Of a DNA stretch of 64,000 nt, positions 13,531 to 24,685 are shown piece after piece. Source of the DNA: Enoplosus armatus. Taxonomy: Eukaryota > Chordata > Actinopteri > Centrarchiformes > Enoplosidae. Below the pieces are notes generated by a model, which did no database searches, was not told the origin of the DNA, and saw only the letters and a program-made list of their open reading frames with translations. The stretch covers positions 3,631,658 to 3,695,657 of the forward strand of contig NC_092192.1 in the NCBI RefSeq assembly GCF_043641665.1. Direction: 5' to 3'. The position numbers and the translations under genes were made by a program. Position 1 is the stretch's first letter; every line of letters begins with the position of its first letter.

Positions 13531-13868
13531 TGTGCTAATTTAATTTAATTGGCATTTTCTTTCAAATGTGCACCAGTAAAGCACAATATTAACTGACATA
13601 ATAATGGCCTCAAAGTGGGTGCTGCTTTATTGCCTGATCTTGAGGTTTTAAGACCTTTTGTAATTTCATTTTTGTGCTTACATGTTGCACATTTCACGAT
13701 TGATGTGCATAATTAATGTGTTAAATCAAATTGCCACACAGTAAAACAGGGGCCAGATAGATTCTATCAAAAACTAAACTCTACACACTGCAGAGAGTGG
13801 AAGGAACTGGTGGTTAATTGGAGACCAGCAGCTGATTTTTGCCCCAGGGCCCCCCTAGTAGGTTAACC
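13531..13868 (+). repeat. Diverged duplicate sequence B, copy 1
   Basis: GTGCACCAGTAAAGCACAAT, ATTAATGTGTTAAATCAAAT, TGCCACACAGTAAAACAGG and the closing CCCCTAGTAGGTTAA all have ordered counterparts in copy 2 at 17.9-18.3 kb. There is no open frame and no terminal repeats. It could be an old interspersed repeat or a local duplication. Confidence 0.65.
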
Positions 13869-15510
13869 TTGTCATATCTGTCAACTTACTGCAGAGGTGA
13901 CATAGGACCATAATACTAGTCTTATAATAATGGCTTCCAAGTAAATACATTATTGTCTTGGTCTTTACTCATAATGATAGAAATTACAAGATTAACGTCG
14001 GACTTAAAATGAAGTTATGTAAAGAAGCATTTCAGAATTACTCATGATTTCACTAATAAAGGCAAGAAACTGAAATGATTAAGACTTTCTTGAAGATGAA
14101 AGTGGACTCAAGCTAACTCCCTTGTGGTTCTTGGTTCATACTTGGACATACTAAATTGACAGCAATAAGAAAACAAACATCTTGTCAGTTCTCCATCAGC
14201 AGCTCTAAATGTCTCTTGTCTGCAGTAGACTGAAGACAAATAGCCAGTGTGCCTGCAGGCGTTTAACCTTGGATGAGTGTCATGTATTTCATTTTAGAAA
14301 TATATCATTTTAAAATTTACCCACATCTCAGATGGTTTTTTTTTTTTACCTCTCGCTTCAATACATTTGACATGCACATATTAATTTGATCAGTAGGCTG
14401 TTTAGCTGAACTCCATTTAGGAGAGAATAACTGTTTAATAGCCAGTAGTTGTGATGGGAACAAAACTGCACATCATGCATCAATATACAGGGCTGTCACC
14501 ATAATGCTCAAGTGGCCAAGTAAATGATTTGCCTCTATTCTCTTGGCTGTTTTCCCCCGTTACAAACAACCGCTAATGAAATGGTTGAGATTTTCCTCAG
14601 AAATTATGAAAGTTTTCATTGAGCATCCATTATTAACCACAGGGGCACAAAGGCAAATGTGCAGACAGAGGATAATGTGATGCAGTGACTGAGAGCTTTT
14701 CAAGACATGATCAATAATGTCACCCACATGGGAATAAATGGATAGGCCGACGTGGAGCATTTGGTATCTGCTGACATTTACAGTTATATAGACACATTTT
14801 CCTGGGTGCCACAGCTCCTAAGAAGCGCATTTACAAGCCTTATTTAAAGACATTCCTACAGAATTTGAAAATGTCACTTAGTGTAGTATTACTTAAGAAT
14901 GATAGCATATCAGTGTGAATGAAATGTGACAGCACAGAAAGAAACCTCTGAACTAAACCCTCAATAAAAGAGAACGCCTGTATTCCTGCGTGTTAGTTGG
15001 TGCTTTCAGAAATGACGCTCTCAGTACTGCCTATCACCGTCACAATGCAGCAGCATGAAGATATGTTAAGATATACCCACTAGGACCAGCGTGAAACTCA
15101 AAGATGTTATTTTCTGTTGCTCTGAGACGGGGTGAGTTGAGTCTCCATGATGAGAAAACCATTTAAATAGTGAATGTTGTTGTCATTGTTTCAACCCTTT
15201 GCTGAATCGGACAGCCAAACCGAATCAGTCTAAATGGACACAGATGTGTAATGATTTTATGCAACCATGAAATTGTTACGCAACTAATTTACACTGCAAT
15301 TATTCTCTTCATGATGCGCCAGGTTTTGGCGTTATGGATGGTGATGGCGGTTGATTTGTCGCTTTGTCTCTCTGTTGGTCCATCTCTGCAGGGCTGCTAC
15401 CAGGGCTTGTGACTTTTAGTCCTGTTACATCAAGAATGGGGGGGAAATCTAATTTATATGAAAATATTCTCTATGTCAGTGATGTAATGTGTAATACCAA
15501 GGCTCATTTT

Positions 15511-15527
15511 GGGGGGGGGGGGGGGGG
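15511..15527 (+). repeat. Poly-G run (17)
   Basis: This is an uninterrupted G17 homopolymer; exact length may be unreliable in assembly. Confidence 0.9.
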
Positions 15528-15850
15528 CATGCAAGGTGATGCCATACTGCTCTGGAAAAAAGTAAAAAAAAAAAGAAATCTGCTCTGTGTTGGGGGCGCT
15601 CCTTCACATTGTTTCAACACCACCATTTAAAGTCCATCCATATGCTCGGATATATTATGAATTTGTAGTGGCGAGCTGCTCGCAAAACAACAGCATGAGT
15701 CATTTGTCGTCTTTCTGCTCGTCTCTAAAATCATGAAGTTTCGAGATACGCACACGTTTTTTTATTTTGAGTTATTTCAGCTCACACAGATGTGTCTTCG
15801 CCTTTGTTTGCATTGCCCAGCGCAGATTCTCATCTGTTTGAGTCCTCTGT

Positions 15851-15955
15851 AGTATGTCATACCCCTCTCTCTCCCCCCATGTTTCCTGTCTCTCTCTACA
15901 CTGACTCTCAAATAAAGGCAAACATGAGAAAAAAATAATTAAACAAAACAAGGGG
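15851..15955 (+). repeat. Retroposon-like fragment with A-rich 3' end
   Basis: CTCTCTCTCCCCCCATGTTT, CCTGTCTCTCTCTACACTGA and CTCTCAAATAAAGGCAAAC end in an AATAAA-containing, A-rich tail (GAGAAAAAAATAATTAAAC). This is a frequent fish repeat motif by recall. The orientation is inferred from the A-rich end. Confidence 0.5.
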
Positions 15956-16387
15956 AATGCAAACCTGTCAGCGGGAACATTCTGTAATAGGAGAGAAGGT
16001 GGCAGGCTGCTGTTGGTTTAATTTGCTGAGTTTACTCAGGGCTTGTGTCCATATAGTCTTTTTCTCTGGCAGAAAAGTGCTGGCAGGGCACTGGGGAGTG
16101 CTGGGATGAAGCCCTTGTGCAGTGAGATAAAAAAAAAAAAACAATATCTTAACGTTACGTTAACAGAGGCTTGACTTCACAGCTAACAACAAGCTTACAA
16201 TGCGTATTGTGACAGCTGCTGACTGACGCATAAAGGATGGACAGACACGGCCAGGACAAGCTTCCCCTCTGTTTTCTTCGTTACCATGGTGACTAGTCCC
16301 GCCCCATCTAATAGGCCTGTAGGATTGGTTGCCTGAAAAAGGCGACACCAGCGCCTTTCTGAAAAGTTCAGAGATTTTCAACTAGAA

Positions 16388-16404
16388 GCGGTCGGAGCGA
16401 CCGC
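16388..16404. repeat. GC-rich perfect hairpin, 7-bp arms
   Basis: GCGGTCG-GAG-CGACCGC sits in a short CpG-rich stretch that ends an unexplained 300-base GC-richer block (16,140-16,440). It may mark the end of an eroded element. Confidence 0.6.
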
Positions 16405-17478
16405 ACAAAAAAAGCCAGCGTGTAAACGGACGTAATCTAAAGATCCCAGATAGATTCTGATATGAAGCCCTCCTTATATCACTCCTCCCTTCCAAATGTT
16501 TTCTTGTGCCAAACAACTTCATATGTGAAGTGTGTGTGGCAGCTGGGCCTTAAATCTTTTTCAAAAAAGGGAAAAAATAGATATATCTTTGGTTCTGTAA
16601 AGGGTTGTTGTCATGTTTCTTCCTCTCTTTTATACACAGTTTAACAGCAGTCAGAACATTTTTCCTCACTCATGTTAATGAGTCTGGCAGCAGCAGGTAG
16701 ATAGCAGGGGAGGTATTATAACCTGACATAGCTCTTTTTTTAGATTTTTAAGCATGAATGTTTCGTTTCAACTTTGCGGAGGACCAATCAGTATGTCTGT
16801 AATTACACACTGTGGACATCACAAATCAATGTCCCCTTTTTTCAACTGCAAGATTAAATCTAAACAAAACTCTACAGGTCTGAGAAGACAATTACTGTTC
16901 CACGTGAATCACAGTTTGATACTACTTTACTGAAGTAAAGGTAAATATTGATCCAAATAAAAGTATAAAAACATCTATTATTGTTGGAAATAATTCAAAT
17001 GTAGTTTAAAACAATCATAAGAATCACTGTACAAATAATAGGAATATAATAAAGATGCGTTCCTGCCTGCCTGGTCAGACTCCTCCATGTCTTTATAAAT
17101 ATTTTATTCATATTAATTAATTCATCACTGCTAATAACACACAGTATAGTTATGTTGTATGTCTGTACCAGCGGTGTGTGTGTTACAAACATAACATCTC
17201 CTGATCCCAGAATCCAAAAACCTTCCCCATTTGAAGTCAGTAGGTGACTTCTTCGACACAGTCTGTGCTGCAGCCGGAGGAGCTGAATCCATGGGCTTCA
17301 TACAAAGCGTAGCCTCATCAGTTCTATTTTAAAACATGTTTTCAGGGCTAACGTGTAGATGCTGTATGGTTTTGCTGACAAAAGTGTATTGTATGTGATT
17401 GTGACTCTTAAGATGACCTATTTAGAGACTGCTGCTTCATCAGTATTCCAGATGGTGCTACGAACAATATTAAAACAG

Positions 17479-17511
17479 GCCTCATGTTGCATCATGCATG
17501 CAACATGAGGC
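17479..17511. repeat. Perfect 14-bp stem-loop
   Basis: GCCTCATGTTGCAT, a 5-base spacer, then ATGCAACATGAGGC form a perfect hairpin. No adjacent gene explains it as a terminator or element end. Confidence 0.85.
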
Positions 17512-17900
17512 TCTCAGTAGTTTTCCTCTTTTACATTGTTGAATCATTGAAGGGGTGTATTGTATTTGTATCTGTATGTATAATGTATCTCGTGTATGTA
17601 GATGAACACAAAAATACATGTGGATTTGGTCACATTGTCTAGATGAGCTTATTCTCCAAGGGGTGTGTGGAAAGATAGCGCAGATAATTTGGAAAATTTG
17701 TTGGGCATCAATGGTATAGATGCTAAAAATGTGAAGCATTGCAGGAAAACAAAGTCCAGTGTTGTCGCAGCAGAGAACATATTCATTAATTAATCTGCTC
17801 ACTTAATGATTACCTGATGAATTGTCTGACTCCTTCTGAAGGCTTTGGCTGGCCTGAAGTGTAAACTATAATATCACATGTATCTTCATACTGACCATAC

Positions 17901-18280
17901 TGTGTGGTAATTAGTTTATGGTAATTTGATTGACTGCTACTTTGCTTGGGAAAATGGGAATATGCACCACTTAAGCACAATATCAGCTGGTGTGATAAGG
18001 GCCTTAAGGTGGGTCCCACTGTGTTACCTGTCTTGAGGCTCTGTCTGAAGGAGGGGCTTTATAGAAAGATCTACCTCTAAGATCTTCATTGTGTCAGCTC
18101 ATATTGTGCTTACGTTCAAGGGGCAATCGTAAATTAATTGTGTTTAATCAAATTACCACACAGTAAACCTGCGCTCGAATGTTATTCCAGCATAGGAGTA
18201 CTGTACAGAATGCACAGAGAGGGGGAGGAATGGGGGTTAATAGGCCCAATTTTGCCCTGTGGTCCCTAGCAGGTTAATCC
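17901..18280 (+). repeat. Diverged duplicate sequence B, copy 2
   Basis: ATGCACCACTTAAGCACAAT, ATTAATTGTGTTTAATCAAA, TTACCACACAGTAAACCTG and TCCCTAGCAGGTTAAT follow the same order and orientation as copy 1. This copy has about 40 extra bases around AAGATCTACCTCTAAGATCT. Confidence 0.65.
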
Positions 18281-19863
18281 AACCATGCCGCCTCTATCTT
18301 GCAAAGAGAAAGTACAGGAAGCCATACCGTAAAAATGGCTCGCTGACGATGGAACACAATGATATGGACACCTTCTGTGACCTCTTGTCGACTCGTGTCA
18401 TGAGGCGGCCTGAAGACCGATTCATTTCATTCATGTGTTCTTTAAAGAGAAAATAATGTAATTTGGAGATTAAAACCCAGTCAAGGCAATAAATCTGGTT
18501 ATTTTCCACTTGCGCTCTATTGAGAAATATACTTTAAGAGCAGGTCCTAAATAGATAATAATCATGTATTAATAAAGCTTGAGAAGTTGCTTTAGGATGA
18601 ACAGGGAGTTTCAGGAGCTCTCTTCTATAACTTTTAGCATCCAATAAATCAATGCAAACATTCTGCACACAGCAAGCTGTTTGTGGTGCTGTAGAGAAAG
18701 CAAACAAAGATGGACAAAAATTGATCTTTGGAATTGTTAACATATTTCGGCTGGAAAAGTTTGAATCAACATTGATAAGTGTCGGAGATGAAGACACGTC
18801 GGAGTTGAAAAGGCTGGAGATGACAGTAGAGTGTTCTGAGGCCCTCACTCAGGGTATCCTGGTGCTTTCATTTTCACACATCACAACACCGTCTCGCTCC
18901 TGTCTCTCCTGCAAAGCTGTCTAGTAAAGTGAAAAAAATCCCTCCGTAACAATATTTTCAGAAAATAAAAGTGGGCCAGGGCAGTGTGTCATATTCAGCC
19001 AGAGTCAATACTTGAGATTGAATATCTCAAACTACACGAATGCCACTTCCTGACCCTCCCAGTCGACAGAAGATACATGTTGAATTGTCAAGAACTGATC
19101 ACTGTATGTAAACAATACCACATCGAGCCATAGCTAAGATGAATATAGGGAATCACTCCTACTGTAAATGTGTGACACATACTTGGTTTCATTTTGAGGC
19201 TTGGGAGGAAAAGTAGCTTATCAACCATCCTAATCTGCTGTCACTTTCAAGAATTAGGGGAGTTTTAGAGCTGTCGAAACCCCGTTAGGCGATCTCTGCA
19301 GGTGGCGACTAATCAGACAAATGTGCATACACAGGTGTGTAAATGTTGACATTTTGCTTTAAAATAACAACGTCTGCTAAGATATTGATGGAATTAAAAA
19401 TCCTTGTGACAGGTTTTGCCTGGAATTAAAACCTCTCCTACAAAACTGTGACCTCTGTGGAAAATGAGAGATTTCTTGCGACTGATGTTTAATCGTCAAC
19501 AAACCAACAGCTACGGCAGTTTTAATGAGGGTTCCTCACAACTGCGATAATGTGTTTATTGCACCTCAAAGAAATGGCAACGTTTTCCAGCCGATAAACA
19601 TTATGTTTACTATGAAACTTGTAGATATATGGGAGGCTACCTTGAATTTGTCAGTGACATAAATGGCTTTCATGGTGTTCTAAATGATATGATGCTTTCT
19701 AGTATTGGTGATTAATAGACGGGTGGCTAATTAATCCTGAATGATAAATACAGACAAAACAAAGAAAAAATCAGAAGAAATTAGTGGAGAAACTTAACAT
19801 AAAGCGCTCTTGAGCGATGGTTTGGTGAAAATGATGTGAATCATATGCAATGGCCTTCACTGT
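18281..19863. other. No gene recognised
   Basis: This stretch lies between a copy of duplicate B and the AGTAAAAGTA element. It holds short frames only. CTGCAGGTGGCGA near 19,297 is a partial CTCF-like match. Confidence 0.45.
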
Positions 19864-20300
19864 CAGTGGTGGAAGAAGTATTCCAATTTAAGTAAAAGTA
19901 AAAGTCCTGCATTCAAGATTTCACTCAAGTAAAAGTACAAAAGTAACAGCAAAATGTACCCAAAGTATTAAAGTAAAAGTACTTGTTGGACAGAATGGTC
20001 CCTTTCAGAGAGTTATATCATTATATATCATATTAGCAGAATTTTAATATTAAAGCTGGTGGCGGTGGAACATATTTGAACTACTTTGTATACTGTGGGA
20101 TAGTTTAACCTATAGCACTGTGATCCTGTGTTTGATTTGTTTGTAAAATCCTAATCTGTAAAGTAACCAGTAACTCCAGCTGTCAGATAAATGTAGAGTA
20201 AAAAGTACAACATTTCCCTCTGAAATGTAGTGTTGAAGTATAAAGTAGCATAAAATTAAAATATTCAAGTAAGGTAAAAGTACCAAAGAAAAGTTCTGTG
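19864..20300 (+). mobile_element. Non-autonomous DNA element, AGTAAAAGTA-rich family, 3' end decayed
   Basis: It starts CAGTGGTGGAAGAAGTATTC and is full of AAGTAAAAGTA repeats in its first 130 bases and last 90 bases (AAGTATAAAGTAGC, AAGTAAGGTAAAAGTACC). I recognise this wording as a very common fish repeat whose CAGTGGTGG end suggests a hAT-type terminus. A matching inverted CCACCACTG right end is missing, so the copy is truncated or eroded. It has no coding capacity. Confidence 0.6.
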
Positions 20301-22487
20301 TGTTGTAAGACTGTGGTGCCATCTGTAAATCCAAAGAGTGATTCTCAGATGTTTGATATATATATACGGGGCTGATCAGACTTTCTTAACGCTTAACTTG
20401 CCTTTGGGGTTTCTTCACCTTCACTTTTCACAGTTTAAATTGTGATGCCTGTCTCAGATTTGGCTGTTCTCCAAACATTTTGCTCTCTTAAAAGATGCAA
20501 CAGTGCAGTTTGGCAGCTGGCACAAAGGGAGAGTGAGGAGACAACACATTACCCGAGTCCAGAGCAGGGCTGCTAACTCCCACATCTAAGACATCCAAAG
20601 TACACATTTCTATCAAAAATGCAAAAAGACTTTTCAGTCTTTAGAAGAGGCTGGCTTTTTTTCCGTAAAAAATGCAAAATGAACTGACAAGACAAGTAGG
20701 ATTCTGGGCAGGATTTATGTCTGTAACCAATGAAAGATCAAACACATTTAAACTGGGAAATGTTTTACTTGTTGTTGAGTGCCTGAATAATATGCATTTA
20801 TTTATATGTATAGAAAAAAAGATTAAAAGCCAGTATGACAGAAATATGGAATGTGTAGGAAAAAAAAAACAAGAACCTTATTAAAGATTCAAACCTCAAA
20901 AGGAATGAATAAAACAAAAACCAATCAAGATGACAGTAAAAAATACATCAGAACTGGATAAGATAAACAAACAGAAAACACAACAAAACAAAGAAGAAAG
21001 TCTGATGTAAAAGCAAAGGAAGTGAAGGACAGATGGGTTCATCAGACAGGTTCTTTGTCAAAATTTGACATCGTTGAAATTGATTAATTGCTGTTTGCAA
21101 CTTTTCCAAAGAATTGGCAGTGAGAAGCCCAGAAACGAACAAATTAATCCGTCTTTTTCATAATCATTCATGTCTGCATATCATATTTGATATTCAGGAC
21201 TTATTCTGGGCCTCAAACATGACACATATTTCTCTACTGGAAGCACTGCAGCTTCTCCATCACGACGTGTACTTTTCTCTGACCTTCGCCTCGATGGAAA
21301 GCACCGTCCCGTCCCAGGTGAAGCAGGAGAAAGTGGCCTAATGGTCCATGGCTGCCAGAGCATCTGTCCAGAACTTCTCTTTTGAGTCAAAGAGCCATGA
21401 CGCTGAGCTGCAGTGAGGGTGTGATGAGGGAGAGGCTCAAGGGAGCCCTGCAGCGCTTTGGGAACAATCTGGTCCTCCCGATGCTTCCTTATCGGGCCGC
21501 CGGTGGCCTCATCAGCCAGCCTGATGATCCAAGGTGCTCTGTAGCTTACAGTCATTCAAACTGTGTTGAAGAATAATTCAGTTCTTAACTCCGTACTTTT
21601 GGCCATCATTTATAGCAGCAATGATGAAGTTGTACTCACCAAGTTAGTTTCTAAGATCTAGGAACACACTTGTTTATGAAAAGTAATCCAGACAAGGCAA
21701 GAACCATGAGATCAGACAGGTTTTAACAAACCATACATGCTCACATAGTTATCCTGCAGAATGAGGGATTATTACTGACATTTCTGGTGAATTTACTTTC
21801 AGTTTTGCCTCCAAATACAGAGGTTTAGATCATCTGGTTTAGATTTTTGTAGCGTTGTTGCTGTCTTCCCAGATCTCAGCAATTACTTTGAGTACAAAGT
21901 TCACTGATGAAACTACAAAAATAAGACCAAACTGTACAATTGACTGATAACAAATGTGTGACTGATGACACTTTCTGAAGGCAGGGGAGTATAGGCGATG
22001 GTGAGTTTAGCAGCATTTCTGATCTAAAACTGAATCTCACTTATTTTCCTTCCTTGCATTGTGGTCTTTCTAGCATGAGGAGAGGCTGGTGACAACTCCA
22101 GCATGACCCTCTGGTGAAAACCTCCACACTCATTAGAAACAGACTGGTGCAACATGACCAGGGTTATTGTAAGATGTAGCAGTAGACCCTCTGAGTGTCT
22201 AGCACCTCTCATTGTTCCTTGAGACAGTCAGGTGTTCAGCTGTCAGCTCAGACGGGAGTCGGGTTTGCTGCTGAAACCTCAGCAACGGCACCAACATTGT
22301 TTTTCTACATTAGCATTAGCACAAGAGACACTTTACAGGATGTGCTTGGTATTTTCTACCGCAGGGTTGAAGCAAAACAGTGTCAGGGTGAAAGATAACA
22401 TTTCCATAATTGTAGTTTTTTTTTATCCACCTTCCATTCAACATCCTGTTCTGCAGCCTAAACAACCCGTATGCGCAGTTTCCGATC
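20301..22487. other. No gene recognised; GC-richer block at 21.24-21.55 kb
   Basis: Between about 21,240 and 21,545 GC rises and frames are open on both strands (for example +21,382-21,576, containing CSEGVMRERLKGALQRFG). The peptides look protein-like but I cannot place them in any family. A pseudogene fragment or a GC-rich regulatory block are both possible. Confidence 0.35.
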
Positions 22488-22605
22488 TGCCGCCTCTACT
22501 GTTAGGTTTGGTTAGCTTTAAGCAACTAAAACGACTTGGTCAAGGTTCAGGATCATGTTCCTGGTTTAAAGAAACCGTTGTTGACTGCTTGTAGGAAACG
22601 CCATG
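22488..22605 (+). repeat. Dispersed teleost repeat, family C (diverged)
   Basis: TTAGCTTTAAGCAACTAAAA, CGACTTGGTCAAGGTTC and AGGATCATGTTCCTGGTTTA align with the 27.5 kb copy with several substitutions. Confidence 0.5.
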
Positions 22606-22729
22606 CACACACCAGGTGTTGTGGTGCAAGGGTAGCATCGTGCTACTTCTTCCTACTAAGAGACTTGGTCTGCCCGACTGACATTTGATATCAATATACC
22701 CAGAGAATGGACCCTAGTATTAGTGTTGA

Positions 22730-22743
22730 CCCCCCCCCCCCCC
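22730..22743 (+). repeat. Poly-C run (14)
   Basis: This C14 homopolymer immediately precedes a family A repeat fragment. Confidence 0.9.
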
Positions 22744-22805
22744 ATCTTTCCTCTAGCGCCACTATCAGGCCACAATTTGTACCTGTACACATCAGATATC
22801 AAAAT
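22744..22805 (+). repeat. Dispersed repeat, family A, upstream-part fragment
   Basis: TCTAGCGCCACTATCAGGCC, ACAATTTGTACCTGTACAC and ATCAGATATC resemble the 5' part of the 2.75 kb copy. The fragment directly follows a 14-base poly-C run. Confidence 0.4.
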
Positions 22806-24336
22806 TCAAACTTTTTACCAACTACTGGTGAGGGTCTAGGAACACGTTATACATATTTTAGAATCGCATATAAAGACACAAAGTTTTGAGTTTGTTCTGT
22901 AAAGCCCCTCAAGCAAATCCAAAATTTGTGAATGTAAAAAGTGGGTTCAAGCTGTCATACAGTCTTGTGGCTGCTGGGAAATGGGACTTCCTTTATACGA
23001 CTTGTCTGAGTGAACCAGGCAGCTCCCCATCCGTTGTATATGCCGACATGTCCATGGAGAGGATGGATCCTATCAGCCATGATCTGCCTTGTTTTCCTCA
23101 TCATCAGTGCACAGCGCAGATACATATGTTTGGTGGCTGCCCGTGATTTTCTGCCACTTCTCTGACAGCTTTTCCCAGGTTATTGTTGTCCTTGGCAACA
23201 CACAGAACACATCTGAGTCCACCTTGTCTGTGGAAGGAAAGTACTGGCTTCTCCACTGCTTTTCTGCACTGCGATGCAGTCGAGCATGTGAATAGGCTGC
23301 ACGTGGATTGCAGACCCTTTAGATGAACTAATTTAGCAAACATTTACAAGCATCCTTGTATGCTTTTTATATTAAGAGGAATGCCTTAGGCTCATTACAA
23401 TTTTGACACTTCATTTTGGAGGTAGACAGATTACTTTACATGGCGTCTCTCTTTTTCAGTTTTTCAGTTCTTTAAGTTTAGACATGGTACAATGGCAGCG
23501 GTGCATTTTTTAATCACATTCTGGTTTTACTGATCACACCCTATTTGGTACTATTTTCATTAAGACATGTGTTTTTTAAAATACTCACAATGCTAACAAT
23601 GTGTATTTACAGCAAGCATGGCCTTCCCTGCATCGGTAAGTGTCGTATAAAAGGAGTAAGATCCCTGTTTAACATGACTATTGTAGTGCTAAGGTGCTGT
23701 TTTATCATCTGAATCACTACTATAATCATATTCACAATCCATAGCACGGTTATACTGTAGATTGCCATCAGGTATTATACTTTTATAGTAAGAGCACTGT
23801 AGTGGAAAGAAAAATGTCTCGGGCCCATTTGAGACCAAAGCCTTTTATTGCCAGTTCAAAGCTGCCTATAAACTGACACAAAATAATTCAAAAACATTTT
23901 TTTATTTAAAAAAAAAGATAAACATTCTCATAGTACAGCTCTAGTCCTCTTAATCCTTTTTTGCCCTTCTGTGTTGCTTATCTTTTTTGGGGGGGATCCT
24001 GCTGCCTAATTTGATCGATGAGATAAAACTTAGGAATCATGTAAGATCTTTATTAATATAGAAGTTTATTTTCAGAGCCCCTCCTAAGTGTTGTCTTTCT
24101 GCAGCTGAGCTCTCCAGAATCCTAAATTGAAGTGGTGGAACGCCGCAAGGTAGTTACAAAGAGAGTTGCATATGTATGCAAAGCCTTTTAAGTGTGAAAG
24201 CCAAACACAGTCATGTTTCAATTTTTTAGGTGCATATTGGTTGTCCAGAGGGCAGTACACTCAATTTTCATATTTTAGCATTAATATCCAACAGGGTATT
24301 CTTTACTGTGACTATGGATCACCAGGACCTATATAC

Positions 24337-24372
24337 ACGTGTGACGTCACTGTTGACGTCACTGTATTTATA
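24337..24372 (+). promoter_or_regulatory. E-box, two tandem CREs and TATA-like run
   Basis: CACGTG (24,337-24,342) is followed by two perfect palindromic CREs (TGACGTCA at 24,342 and 24,354) made by an exact tandem 12-mer TGACGTCACTGT, and then TATTTATA at 24,365. CREB/ATF factors bind full CREs. The tight order resembles a cAMP-responsive minimal promoter, but no gene follows on the + strand. Confidence 0.45.
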
Positions 24373-24663
24373 GACAGAAATTATAAAGTAATTAATTCAC
24401 ATGTTGGTAATCTCTTGGAAGTCGATTTATTTTGTTTGTGATGGACTGAAAAGGTGTCATGGAAAGAACAGCAATGTAGAATATCAACCATTCAGATAAA
24501 ACCCACACAACATGTTTGTAGTATGTAGTATTTTTCCAGTTCTCTCCATCTTCCTCTAACAAACATGTCAATAGTTAAACAGTTACAATCAATGCAATGA
24601 ACCCAATAACCTTGTTCTAAATCTAAAAATCATCATATTTCCCTTCCTGCTGAAGGTATTACA

Positions 24664-24685
24664 CCCCCCCCCCCCCCCCCCCCCC
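24664..24685 (+). repeat. Poly-C run (22)
   Basis: This C22 homopolymer is the longest in the window; G-quadruplex potential lies on the opposite strand. Confidence 0.92.
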
